DNA of 64,000 nt from Clitopilus passeckerianus (GCA_944990035.1 CALYLX010000139.1:682001-746000), one strand, 5' to 3'; counted from the first letter of the stretch, positions 31,896-42,680 are shown. Notes: generated by a model from the sequence alone, not told the origin. Program-made: numbers and translations.

Positions 31896-32083
31896 TCTTG
31901 CTGAGTCAAGATCACTGCTGGGCAAACTGAACTTGACGACCTGCCGCTATACTTTATCCGCAATTCCCATTTTTGGCAACGTGATCGGGATTGCACTTGG
32001 TACTGGGGTGGTGATCGTAAATTAACTGCAAATATTTTCCTCACTACCATAACTCATCTTGTAATCTATTTATCTGAATACAT

Positions 32084-33950
32084 ATGGTTTTGGTGAGTCT
32101 TTCTTCTTACTCTCCGTTCAATTATATATCTAAATGACACCATATTATAGAAAACCCTGAAAGACTTCTTCTTTGGAAGAAAGAGTAAAAAGCGCGAGCT
32201 TGATAGTTCAGTGACTCCCCATATCACATCGTCGACCCCATCGACAGATTCTACTCTGATTCCGGTGTACACACGGACAAGTAAGTGCTCCGATCGTTAT
32301 CCTTCAGTGTGTGCTAACCAAGTCTATAGGCTCCGGAGAGCTGGTCCTGACTTCGTTCATCGAGACTTCAGCGGCCAATTTACGGGTGAAGGAGACTAAA
32401 TGTGAGGTGGAAAGCCAGGAAGATAGATTAGAAAGGGTTAATTTGTCTTCTGGTGAGCTCGAAATGCCATTTGTTGCATAACCATGCTGATAGTTGATAG
32501 ATCTTTCGAAACCAAATCAAAAATATCCAGCACCTCTCCCCTCGACATCGCGCACAATCCCCACTCTTACTAGATCATCCAAACTCTCTTTTCCACCATC
32601 CAAGCAACTCCCCGATCAACCTTTCCCCCAGCCTCAATCGAATATTCCGAATCTGCCATCGCAAATAATCCCGCCTACAACTTCTTCCAACCCTCCGAAC
32701 ACGGCTCCATTAAACCAGTCCCACTGCAGTACCAGGAACGAAATCCCGCCCTCACGTCTCGCATTATGGGATGGTTATCCCAAAACTCAGTTTCAGGCGG
32801 ACTTCACCCACGAACAAGTCGCTCGAACAAGAAACCTAATGTTCCACTGGTGCTATACTACCGAATGTGGCGATCGCAAGGGATATCGGCATGCCTCAAG
32901 CTGGGAACTGGGCTTGAAGATGACTCGGAAATGCTTGGGAGCGGTCACCTGCTCAAGAGACGGCTGTACATGGGTCGAACGTACCAATACCAAGAAACCC
33001 GCCCTCGCCCACCAGCTTACTCATGTCTGCCAGGTTGAAGGATGTCACTCCCCGTTGAAGCATGTCCCATGTGGCGTGGAGGCAAGATTATGGGAATGGT
33101 CGGGAGGTGTTCACTTCAAGTTTCTCGGCTCTCACTCGGACCATCCCATACCACCAAAGCACTTTCCCCAGCCACCCCTATTCTCCTCCAGCTCCTCAAC
33201 ATCGAGATCTCTGAAACGCTGGAGGAAGTCGATAGCCAGACCCCAGTCCCGGCGTTAGATTGGTTCCTTGGGCAGAACCGGAGGCTCGGCCATGGTGTGG
33301 TTGAATTCCCGGGGACTTTGACACTGATCGAGAGGGCAAGAATCGAAAACTGGTTCGAGGAACAGATAGCACGTGGCGATCGACGCCTCAGACGCAAGTG
33401 GCTGACCTCGATCCCAATGGCCCACGCCATCACTGTATTCACTGCATATCGATTAGCAGCTGGGAAGCGAAACCGTACTGGACACCTTGAGCCAAAGAAC
33501 ATTCAAGCGGCCTGGCAGCAACAGCAGAACGCGACGAACTCCAAAAGACCCTCCCAAGATGTGGACTTCGACTGTCAGACAAACCTTGAAAGAAGAATGT
33601 TTGAACGGTCGAGTTTCGCTGGAGTTGCGGGCAATTGCCAGTGGGGCCTTGACTCTGGAGATCACGAAGAGTGTTGGGACCCATACGAAGGATTGGAGAG
33701 CCTCGTTGTCGGAGACCGTGAAGGAAGCGATGGCGAGCTTGTGGTACGTAACATTTCATTTCATTTAACTTTACCCGAACTCGGAAGCTGACACGAGGAC
33801 TGTCAGGTGGGATATGGCTATGTTTATCTCAATCCGCCAAGCCAGGGACAGAAGACGCCCGAAAAGGCGCCCAATGGGACGGCAAAACCACACCCTAAAC
33901 TGCGGCCCATCAAGCGCAGAAAGGTGAAGCAGGCTTCCGACCAAGCTTAG
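32084..33950 (+). CDS. GCM-domain-like zinc protein, probable frameshift
   Basis: Exons 32084-32092, 32151-32280, 32330-32452, 32501 to about 33230, a second frame to 33743, and 33807-33950. All spliced joins are phase-consistent. Domain: a GCM-like DNA-binding zinc region at roughly 32850-33150, with KCLGAVTCSRDGC, then CQVEGCHSPLKHVPC, a W and the terminal GSHSDHPIPP. This matches the Cys/His order and the G-x-H-x-H-P-x-P ending of glial-cells-missing/WRKY-GCM1 domains. Before it is a Pro/Ser-rich linker; the C-terminus has a nuclear-localisation-type KRRKVK. Between about 33150 and 33240 the reading frame changes by one base and no good intron is visible, suggesting a one-base indel or sequencing error. 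It lies inside a putative repeat-bounded element, so it could act on the flanking repeats (inference). Confidence 0.65.
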
Positions 33951-34184
33951 TTTATATTTCTGGGCAAAAATAACATAGTTTATGCTTTACACCTAGTCGG
34001 AAGTTTACTACCACTTTATTCTAACTAATCGAACATCACAATAATTGTATTATTCATGGAAGAAGTTCCGAGCGTCACAATGCCACACCTTCGGTAGTAC
34101 CTATTAAGGTCTTGCCATACCGATGTTCTCATTAACTCAAGGATGTATAAATTACCTATGTAAAACTATTCTATAGTATAGCAC

Positions 34185-34325
34185 GTAGGTACCCAAACTG
34201 TGCACGCAACATCTGTCCTTGCACGTCGCTTTCGTCCCTCTTTGCACGTCCTTTCCTGACCGCACAGCCACTATACACGTAACGCACGTCACTGCACGTA
34301 CCTTTGCGCGGAAAAAGGTACGTGC
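34185..34325. repeat. Right GCACGT repeat cluster
   Basis: Four GCACGT words in direct orientation plus one inverted ACGTGC within about 140 bp, matching the clusters on the left side of the putative element. 33951-34184 shows no gene. Confidence 0.7.
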
Positions 34326-34334
34326 CCATCCATC

Positions 34335-34985
34335 CATCCATGAACATCCGACCAGCGATCTTGGGCCAGCTTTATGATGTCGGGAAGGGGGGATGCCTGG
34401 ATCTCCTTCACGACCGCCTCCTATAGCTCTGCTGGTCCTGGTGTACTGGGGAGTCCGACGACAACGACCAATTCAACATCTTAGCACATGGCTCGGTGTA
34501 TGCCACATCTCCCCGCTGTTTGAGCTGGAACGACGGCTCCGACGCTTGGGTCGTGCTCCTCGCTCGAGGGTTGGTACCCTGCTGCTGTCCTACCGCTGCC
34601 TCCACCGTGACTGTCTCCCCAAGCTTCACTGAGCCAAGCAAGCGCACAAATTCAAGCACGGCTCGTAGCGTTAGGAAGACGAGTGATGGGGAGGCTGGGC
34701 GTCCTCGGGAGAAGAAGAAGGGAGGAGTGGAGGGGAGGGGAGAATCTCTCGAGACGAGGATGTGGGGCGTAGGATGTTCAATCTCGTGGGGCAGCATCAA
34801 TACCTCAACAGGCCCAAGGACAAGTCGGGCCTTTTGGAATCCAACTTCACTCACTTCTCATCTCCACCACCTTGTCAGAGATCCTTCTGGCACCCGTACC
34901 CGCTGTCAGTTCATCACGCGCCCTATAGCTCGTTCGAGAACGTTCTGCGAGTCCAGGATCGCTTGTGGGGGAGATCGATGACAGG
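34335..34985 (+). pseudogene. Gene A copy 6, broken
   Basis: Begins at 'gaacatccgaccagcgatct', the counterpart of 'gaacatccaagcagtcctgg' in exon 5. It follows with 'gatgcctggatctccttc', 'ctctgctggtcctgg' and 'ggggagtccgac'. Frames are broken. It is probably the continuation of copy 5 beyond the putative inserted element. Confidence 0.6.
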
Positions 34986-35289
34986 GGAGGTCTCCAACAA
35001 GGTAGGGTTGGTAGGGCTACTTTATAAATGAGGCAATAACGTCTACAGAATGGGATACAATTATCTTTAAATTTGGTACCGTTAATTTTACAGCGCGTTT
35101 TGGGGCATTGGAGGCAAGAGGTTTGTGAGACTGCTCAATCGCGCGGATATACAATCATTAGCACAGAGCGCCGACTTGTGTTGCAGCGTAAATAGGCGGA
35201 CAGGCTTGCTTGTAACCGATATAGGTAGCATTAGAAGCGATCATGAACATGTAACATACTGATATTGAATCCACGAACGCTAAATTTAC

Positions 35290-35930
35290 TTGAAATTGAC
35301 ACTAAGCGCCCAGCGCGTCATGGCGTGCTATTATCGGGCCGACTTCCCAGGGCCAACATATGCTTACTTAATCGACCAATCTTTAGCGTTGCCCTGCTCG
35401 CCTCAACCTTGCCCTCGCCTGCGTGGCGATGGTCTTTTCATCTTTGTATACCCGGCCTAATCATGGTGCAACTGGTCCTCTCATATGTACTCAATACATA
35501 AAGCTAACCAATCTTTTGCCTTCACAGACACCCATAAAGACACGAAAGTTGCGTCCAGCATAGAGGACACGCAGTCTTCATCCTATGTCTCCTCGGGTTT
35601 CTCCAACGCCTCTGGAGGCCTCGTTTGGAGAGTAAGGAGCAGCTGTAAGTCTGGTGGCTCTCATGATCTGAGGTGTCACGTCAACGACGAGCTTACAGTG
35701 AAGACGGAGAAAATCCTGCAGATCCTGCTCTGCTTGCGTCAAAGATCCACGACCTTATCCTCAATTCTCCCCTCCTGGACGCTTCAAATCCGCTTTCACC
35801 GCTAGCCGCTAGCGGATATACCCCGTTGCCACCAGAACAGGCAGCTTTTGGTGCAGAATCGTCTTCATCATCTGCATCGCAACATTCCAACCACCCCAAA
35901 CATTCAACTTTCCCGTCTCCCCCAGTTCGT
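35290..35930 (+). pseudogene. 5' end of gene A (promoter side, exons 1-3 start), truncated at a fusion point
   Basis: An ATG at 35429 starts MVFSSLYTRPNH. Exon 1 (35429-35465) joins exon 2 (35528-35648) with the same phase as in the complete gene. Exon 3 begins at about 35698 with EDGENPADPALL. It runs through PLPPEQAAFGAESSSSSASQ, then a 22-base deletion changes the frame. At about 35926 the similarity to gene A stops and similarity to the F-box-like gene begins. Upstream similarity (35320-35428 with 43106-43223) shows that the promoter-proximal DNA was copied too. Unlike the complete gene, exon 2 contains a GTAAGT at 35645. Confidence 0.8.
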
Positions 35931-37782
35931 CAAGAAGCTCGACTTTGTACCCGCCGTTTCTCTACAATATGTCAATCTCGATCCCTCCCGAGTCCCACTT
36001 CCCATCCTGTTCGACCGTGTCTATCCAATTAAGTCCCGCTCCAGCACCTGCGCCACTGGCTGTACAGCGACGTCGAACATAATAGAGATCGGGCTTTGCA
36101 GTAGTCACTGCCGCTCACTCGGCCAACTCTATCAAGTTGTGAATGAACCCCACCATTCGGCCTTTTGGCCCTCGAGTCAAGCACCGGTTGGGAAGATTCA
36201 TCTTCAAGTCTTCTCTACGGGGTGCTACATCAAAGCTGGTAGCCGTATGAGCGCTCTAGTAATGGCACTACCTCTGGATGTCGTTCAAGCAATTGCTTGG
36301 CATGTTATCAAAGCACCGAACCCTGCTACTGGGTTATCATCCACCTCGACCTCGACAGCGACTACGAACGGACTACTCCCGATGGCTCTCACCCAGAAAT
36401 CATGGTTACCCGTATTGGACCATCTCACCACTATCCTCGAACGGGGTTTACCAGTCTCTTCCCCCACGAAGCTCCCAACTCTTTTGGAGTGTAATAGTCG
36501 TGTGGCCGATCAGATTGGGTCGCTAAATAGGAAGACGTTCTTCACCGGCAGATACACTAACAAACCGTTTGGCGAGGTGGACCAAGAGCGTAAAGCCTTC
36601 ATATTCGTCATTCAATGGTTGGCCAAAAGGCTAAAAAGGCTCACTATCGATCCGAAGTCTCTCAGGGACCTATCAAAGGACCCACTTTCGGATGGTTTAG
36701 CCTGGGAGAAGCTCGAATATCTCGAGTGTTGTCTTTCCGGAGAAAGGAAGAAGGTTCGTGGCATGAGTTGGCGAAGACTTGATCGGGACACGGTAGCCTA
36801 TGCGCTGCGGTGTTGTTTGACACTGAGATTGTTTCCTGGCTTGCGCCATCTGAATATCGAGAGATGGTCTGAGCAACTTGAACGGTGCGTTTATCCACCT
36901 CGAGTATATCCCATTCAGACCTGGAACGGTATTGAGCAGCTTCGGAATGCATTTAGTGAGTCGGCCACATTCACACATCCAAGGTCTCATGTTGCTAACC
37001 AACTCTCCCCAGCCTGTTGCCACCTCCCAGTGTTCAACCTCGAAACCCTCACTATCAGAGGTGGCGAACTCTCCAGTTGCGAATTCAGGACCTTCATCCA
37101 ACTCAACGCACCTAATACCTGCCGCCTCCGAACCCTCCACCTGCACCTTTCCATGCTCCGCGACACCATGGAAAGGAGGTCTATATTCCAGGCTGTGTCA
37201 AACCCACTACGCGAATTGTCTGTGGAACTGAAGAGAGTGGAGAGTCAGGCTCATGGCTCGGCGGACAGGAGTGAGAAAGAACAGAGTTCGCTTCTGGCAG
37301 GGGCAGGTTCAAGGGGGATACGGGAGATATTTGATAGCTTACCTGGGATGATGAGGAATTTGAGAAGTGTCAAGATTACGGCGACATTGGTGACGGAGGG
37401 GAATATTGGGAATATGTCTGAGTCTCGGGCGCGGGATACACTTGGGGAGGCGACATCGAGGGTGATAACGGGTGGAAGTGAAGACGGAGATGTAGATGCA
37501 GATGTAGAACCAGACGGTAGAAGCTCCTACCTCGAGATCTGTGATATCGGACTTCCGAATACCGAGTTTTGGGATGGCGGTGTGGAGGAGAGCGGGTCCA
37601 ACAACTCGAAGGGAGGCCGGCAGCGCTTGAACTTAATTGGAGAGGCGATCGGGATTACGGGATGGGATACGATCATTTTCCGGGGTTTTGAAGGTCTGTG
37701 GAGTTGTATTAGAGAGCCGGCTATGATGAGGGGGTACACAATCAGGAGAGGTTGGAATAGGATTACGATGAAGCGGGAGTAG
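35848..37782 (+). CDS. F-box-like / leucine-rich protein, copy 1, fused behind gene A sequence
   Basis: Open frame of 644 codons. From about 35930 it follows the intact paralogue at 54-56.2 kb: LPILFDRVYP; an F-box-like segment near residues 140-190 (LPLDVVQAIAWHVI ... MALTQKSWLPVLDHL); RKTFFTGRYTNKPF; DRDTVAYALRCCLTLRLFPGL; and leucine-rich C-terminal repeats (NLETLTIRG). F-box proteins typically recruit substrates to SCF ubiquitin ligases; that role is inferred. Two introns present in the paralogue are here part of one open frame (36885-37018). If they were spliced at the same sites, a one-base deletion near 37030 would shift the frame. The N-terminal part of the paralogue is missing, replaced by gene A. 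Possibly a decaying or novel chimeric gene. Confidence 0.6.
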   Translation: MVQNRLHHLHRNIPTTPNIQLSRLPQFVKKLDFVPAVSLQYVNLDPSRVPLPILFDRVYPIKSRSSTCATGCTATSNIIEIGLCSSHCRSLGQLYQVVNEPHHSAFWPSSQAPVGKIHLQVFSTGCYIKAGSRMSALVMALPLDVVQAIAWHVIKAPNPATGLSSTSTSTATTNGLLPMALTQKSWLPVLDHLTTILERGLPVSSPTKLPTLLECNSRVADQIGSLNRKTFFTGRYTNKPFGEVDQERKAFIFVIQWLAKRLKRLTIDPKSLRDLSKDPLSDGLAWEKLEYLECCLSGERKKVRGMSWRRLDRDTVAYALRCCLTLRLFPGLRHLNIERWSEQLERCVYPPRVYPIQTWNGIEQLRNAFSESATFTHPRSHVANQLSPACCHLPVFNLETLTIRGGELSSCEFRTFIQLNAPNTCRLRTLHLHLSMLRDTMERRSIFQAVSNPLRELSVELKRVESQAHGSADRSEKEQSSLLAGAGSRGIREIFDSLPGMMRNLRSVKITATLVTEGNIGNMSESRARDTLGEATSRVITGGSEDGDVDADVEPDGRSSYLEICDIGLPNTEFWDGGVEESGSNNSKGGRQRLNLIGEAIGITGWDTIIFRGFEGLWSCIREPAMMRGYTIRRGWNRITMKRE

Positions 37783-38176
37783 TTTAATATACTATGAGTC
37801 CAGTGTGGAACACCTTGTCGGAACTGACATGATATTTAATTCAAACGCGGGCGGCTTGATTCTTGGAATGAACGGACGAAAGGCGAATGTCATCGCGTCG
37901 GTTACAGTCTAATTATGCCGTACCTAGCCGTCGTTTACCAAGAACTGAAATCCCGGCGTTATGATGGGGATAGCAATCATTCGGAACCCAGAGGTCTAAA
38001 TCAGTAGTGTTAATTCAGCGACAACTTGCCAGCGAAAGGTTTAATATTGGACGCGGATGAACAAAGTATGAGGTATGTAGGGTATAGGCTGCTCCAAATA
38101 CGGATCACATTACTAACAGACCCGTAGAGAACACAAATATGTACATAGCTCGTCAGAAAAGGCTTCTTCGAGTAAA
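37783..38176. other. Intergenic stretch
   Basis: No gene seen. It separates two genes that converge on it (35.8-37.8 plus, 38.2-39.4 minus) and should hold both terminators. Confidence 0.4.
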
Positions 38177-39402
38177 TCAAGAGGTCCAGGTGTGTCTCAC
38201 GGCGCAATCCCAATACTTGTACGATTCCTTATCGCAAGCTACCAACCCCAAAAACTTGGTCTGCCCATCTAGTCGGCCCTCACAGTAAAGGCAATACCCG
38301 TCAATGTATAGCTTGGTTAGTAGAATCCCAATTGCACCTCCCCGCTTTCCCCGTTCGGCCGCTTTCCGTCCTTCTTCTTGAATATACTTGTTATATTCCT
38401 CCTCCTTCCTCCGGGCGTCATCTCTGACACGCTTGCTTTCTAAGCAGAGAAAGGTTCCTGGGCGAGCCTGACCAGCGCAGTCATTTGTGTTCTGCGATCC
38501 AGTTAACTTTCCGGTGGTGCCCTACGACGGAAAGTGAGCTAATTGTCGAGGTCGTAGAAAGGAGAGAACATACGTTATAATCACACTCAAATGCGTTGCC
38601 AGATTTATCATCAGTATACCTGAGGAGCCGAATGGTGATTAGTCAATAGATCAAGCATCGTGCGGGCGTACTGACTTGCAAGCCATCGTGTCGCCCTCGG
38701 AGAATGAGACGTCCACAGAGTGTGATTCGCTTCGCTTCGGACACTTCTGGCATTCCTCCGATTCGATCTTATTGCCATTGTAATATTCTTTGTCAGCATC
38801 GTCCTGTGCGATCTTGAGACTTCTATCCAAACACTCCTGATCCTTTGGAGCTGAGGAAGGACACCTATCCCATGATTGTTTGGTGCTCCCGTCGAGTTCA
38901 ATCGTTACTTCGGAGAGTAGTTCCCCCTTGTTCTATTGAACTTTCTCAGCTAGGTTACGATCGGATAACAAAGATATTCACTGACATTGTAGAAGCACTC
39001 TCCCACTAGCGGGTCGTGGACAGTAATGGTCTTCTTATTCACATTCATACTGTGCGTGAAGTATTGAGTTGCGATATCGTAATCTGTACCCTGATATCTG
39101 AAACAGAAGAGTGAATAAACGAAAACATGGAAGATGCTTGGTACCTACGCGCAACGATACCCGTAATTGGTGCGTTGAAAGCACACCTTGGTAATGTCAT
39201 GTCGTTTCCATCCCAAGAAGCCATACGTGTAGTAATCGAAAGGCTCGCACGTCAAGCAATCAGGGGTGTACGGGTGATCCTCACGTGGAGTACCACACGA
39301 GGAGATCTCCAATGCATGAGAAGCAAGAGACCAGATGATCGCGGCGGAAAGAATAGAAGAAAGCATCGAGAGATGGATGAGAGGCGAGAGAAGTGAGAAC
39401 AC
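38177..39402 (-). CDS. Secreted cysteine-rich protein, uncharacterised
   Basis: Exons 39402-39149, 39097-38986, 38932-38676, 38619-38574 and 38521-38177; all phases fit, giving 337 aa. A hydrophobic N-terminal signal (SMLSSILSAAIIWSLASHA) is followed by a mature region with about 19 cysteines, many in short pairs (CLTC, CQKC, CLYC). Landmarks: TVHDPLVGECFYN, SWDRCPSS, KCPKRSESHSVDVSFSEGD. A charged helix (DDARRKEEEYNKYIQEEGRK) lies in the last exon. I recognise no catalytic motif. Most likely extracellular or wall-associated. A broken paralogue is at 52.7-53.5 kb on the plus strand. Start could also be the second Met, 12 codons later. Confidence 0.8.
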
Positions 39403-40603
39403 CTTTGAAGGAGGATGAGGCGCCTCTGAGACAGATTTTATACTCCTGACCAGCTCGCTGACCAGGTGCAGCCGAAGAAAATGCCGAACAATCAGAGAGG
39501 GAAAAGATTAAGTTCCGTCGACGGCAGAGGATGCCAGCCATCACTCGCTGAATATGCTTGTTCGGTATAGTTAACAATGCAAATGTGTTCCGCTCCCATG
39601 CTATCGTGTCGTGCAGAGACGTGTACTAGCTTTAAAGGTCAAATCATTCCCTCAGTCGTGACACCCAAGTGTGAATGATGACACACCTTCGTCCATACCG
39701 GTTTCCCATCGATTGGCTGCAAAGGGATTAGACAGGGTGATCAGAGCTCGAAACTCTCATTTTGGGGCTCATAGTGGGCTTATGAGTGAGAGAATATACT
39801 ACTATCCGCTAGAATCTCATAGACGGTCGGCTTGAAGTGTGTAGTCGGCGAGCTCATAGTTGCTTTGGTATCCGAATCTGTCCCATGCCGGAGACATAAT
39901 ATAGTAATTTAATCAGATGGCCGTCACGTAATTCACCTTAACCGTTTTGTGGCGCATTGACATCGAGAATGCAAGTGGATTGAGGCAATCCATTCAGACT
40001 GCCAATACAAGAATAGGACTAACCGAAGGACTCTCCGTCTTATGACATTGAGCACTGAAATCTGATTGCCCGAAGAGAATCATATTCGGACATTCATTGA
40101 ATTACAAAGGGTTATGCTATTGAACCGTCTGGCTGAAGTGTCCTAATGTTCACGATACTTTGGAGAGGATGGGGGCTCCAGCAACGGAGCAACGCGCAGA
40201 TGGTAGCTGGAAGTATACAGTCGAATTCCTCTTATTCTATAGCCGTCTAAGTACATAATTCCTATTATTCTATAGCTTTTCGGGTCCACGCAATCGGTAG
40301 GCGGGGTGTTATGTACTTCGCTCCCTTATTCAGTATTCTATACTTTTTTGGGCGATTTGGAGCCCCATAAACCCATAACTTGACCTAATTTCAGCCCCAT
40401 TTGGCAAGAACTTGGCATGACTCTGCGCTATTTTTGGATATTATCAACCTGCGTCGGTCCTGACAGCGTATTTCTGACTCAGAAATTCTGAGCATGTCTA
40501 GCCTAAATCCGGCTCATTCACCCTTATAGGGCAGCATATACCGACAAATCAAGAGATTACATAACATTTACATTCCATCTCTGGACTAAACGGACCGTGG
40601 GAA
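39403..40603. other. Long stretch with no supported gene
   Basis: Only short, motif-free frames occur. A short direct repeat 'attcctcttattctatagc / attcctattattctatagc' occurs near 40225 and 40259, with a third 'tattctata' near 40335. Nothing else was recognised. Confidence 0.4.
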
Positions 40604-41146
40604 TTATTGTGCAAGTACATACTTCCTGATGCATGCATACAGTAACTGAACCAATTCACGAACGATACCAAAGGCACCCGTCTCTACTGCCAAGTGGAGA
40701 GCCGTATTTTGTTCTCTATCGGTCCCATTGATGTCGGTAATGTAACCTATGTCTAGGATACTCTGGAGTTGAGTGGCGTCACCGTCCTTTGCAGCCTTGA
40801 GGAGAATCTTTGTACATGTGAATTCAGAACCAATCTGTATGGGAAGACTTGACTATCGTTGCCTACCTCCAAAGAATTTGCCTTGAGCAATTCCCCGTCT
40901 ACTGGCAACTTGTTCGATCCACCAGAACCTGCATACAAAGTTGGACGCTGAGCGGATCCGGGTTTTGATCAATACGTACCATGTCCAAAGTAGTTGTAGT
41001 TGACTTTGTACACTTGTTTAACATCCCTTCCGGCTTCGATACTAGTCCCTTGGTTGACGACACTTAAACCCTTTCCTGCTTGAAAACACTCGGATGTAAG
41101 CACTGGATGTGGAGCAATGATGGGATGCGCCTCTCTTACCCCTCAT
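40604..41146 (-). CDS. Short ankyrin-type protein with an Asn/Gly-rich N-terminal motif
   Basis: Exons 41146-41140, 41075-40980, 40928-40867 and 40807-40604, phases consistent, 122 aa. The C-terminal exon reads LLKAAKDGDATQLQSIL ... NTALHLAVETGAFGIVREL, which is one and a half ankyrin-like repeats (TALHLA motif). The N-terminal exon reads SVVNQGTSIEAGRDVKQVY followed by NYNYFG. It resembles the short Gly/Asn-rich segments seen at the N-termini of some fungal NLR-like signalling proteins (a resemblance only). The protein is far shorter than usual ankyrin proteins, so it is probably a truncated gene or an isolated signalling fragment. The first exon is tiny (7 nt), and an upstream start at 41236 cannot be excluded. 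Confidence 0.6.
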
Positions 41147-41993
41147 GATGAAAACACTACATGCGTTGCACCTCAATAGTAGGTGGTTGAGCGAGAGGGA
41201 TGTGGAGGGCTGTCCGTCTGTGCGGAAAGACCACACGTGTTCGTCAGATACGTAGAGCGATTCTCCATCGATCGTGTCTTCACAGACCCATCACGAATCG
41301 GGGTTTTTTTTACCCCAGGTCTTATTGCTTGTGGTCGGAAGGACCGACCGATGAGCTGTGTAGGAGCGGGAACCAATCAGATAATTCAGATTCTGAATCT
41401 GAATCGTCCATTGTGTCAATCACGTGGCGACGTATGCTAATCGGCATTCAATGGCTGGGATCCATGGTCAGACTGTTCTAAGCCAATTAATAGCATCACA
41501 CAATCCATATGAAGTTCCTATGAAATTGAGGAGAACATCGAAGGAACAAATCTCCTTTAGAGTTCACTCCCGCAAGTCATCACGACCTTCGACAGCCGCT
41601 CCCGAAATAATCCGTTTTTTTCCCGTTTCAGCCCTTTTCTCCTTCGTTTTCTCTGTGACGTGAGTGCGTCGACTCGAGGAAGACTATGGCGCTCAAACCA
41701 TTGCTGCCACCTCTGATCCCGAATTTATGATGCAATAGCAACATCATGAACCGATTGGATCTTTTTCACCACCGCCAGACTTTCCGCCATCCTCTGAATA
41801 CCATGTACAAGGTGGCTCGCCAAGGGACACACGTCCGCCATTTCTCACTCCCTCCTTCTCTGGATCGGAGACCTCTACATTGACAGAGGCTTTCTTACGA
41901 GGTATAATAAGGATTGTTCATTTTACAAGTGGATAAATGTAACGATTACCTCAATAGCTTAATGGATGGAATTCCCTTGAAGTCGCAATAACT
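41147..41993. other. Stretch with a duplicated segment and a coding-like piece
   Basis: 41470-41690 resembles 1945-2190. On the plus strand 41735-41905 reads SFSPPPDFPPSSEYHVQGGS and on to TLTEAFLRGII. It looks like one exon of an unrecognised gene, but no gene model could be made. Confidence 0.4.
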
Positions 41994-42680
41994 TCATTCA
42001 ATTGAGGCTCTACCCTCGACGCGGCCGCTCAAGAGTTGTCGGAGAGAAAGAAATTGCTGTATACACGTAGACTCGTATTCAGCTGCCTTGGTAATCGCTA
42101 CTACTGAATCCGGGTCGTTAAATATATCAGGAATATACAGTACCACCGCATAACTCATGTTCAAATAACAAGAAAAATGTTCTGAACTCTCGTGCATCTC
42201 CGAATCACATAATTGAATCCTGACCGTCGCATTCAATTCTGTCGTCCGATTTACCAAACTCCAAGCCGTTTACTTGCCGTTGCCGATCCTGTTTCTCACT
42301 GGCGGCGTATACTTGATCACGTCCGGTAGTGTTTCATTTTTTGGGGTCTGGGGATCGCGAGGAGCCTGACGTCTATCACCATTGGCTATTATGGCGTCTA
42401 GCATGCGATCTTGCATCTCCAAGCGTTTCATTTCTCGTTCGTGAGCAAATCTTGCGCTCCGCATCCTCTCCTTATGTGCATACTTGTCTTTCTGCATGCC
42501 TGCTTGGATGTTTTTCATCTGCACCGCCGCAGCTGCCGACTGCGTTTCCTCGGCTTCCTGGCTGAGCCCTGCCCAACAGCGGAGTCGTAAGGAATATAAT
42601 AGTATGGAACGTAATACGGTCGAGAAGCAAATGGCATGGCGTGGCACTAGAGATATAACCCAAATTATGATCATGACCAA
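41994..42680 (-). CDS. Small membrane/coiled-coil protein, uncharacterised
   Basis: Frame 42680-42270 (136 aa) starts with a hydrophobic segment (MVMIIIWVISLV) and a second (TVLRSILLYSL). A charged helix rich in Glu, Arg, Lys and Met follows (KERMRSARFAHEREMKRLEM), likely a coiled coil, then a Pro-rich tail. A second frame just downstream (42257-41994, with CYLNMSYAVVLYIPDIFNDP) may be another exon or another small gene. A GTAAAC...ACAG intron between them does not keep the phase. No paralogue is in the window. Confidence 0.45.

Larger units (their letters stand above)
30949..34326. mobile_element. Candidate DNA element carrying a GCM-type gene
   Basis: Three observations support a mobile unit. 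First, the ends are imperfect inverted repeats: ggccacaacttttttccgtg on the left, and the reverse complement of the right end reads ggcacgtacctttttccgcg. Second, clusters of GCACGT words lie near both ends: 30990-31022 and 31740-31895 on the left, 34185-34325 on the right. Third, it separates two pieces of gene A relic. CATCCATG at 30941-30948 and CATCCATC at 34327-34334 could be an imperfect 8-bp target duplication. No transposase is recognised. The only gene is at 32084-33950. Confidence 0.45.

Noticed and set aside
33116..33759. Minus-strand frames antisense to the GCM-type gene
   Set aside because: The plus strand has spliced frames with a recognisable domain and consistent phases; the antisense frames have none.
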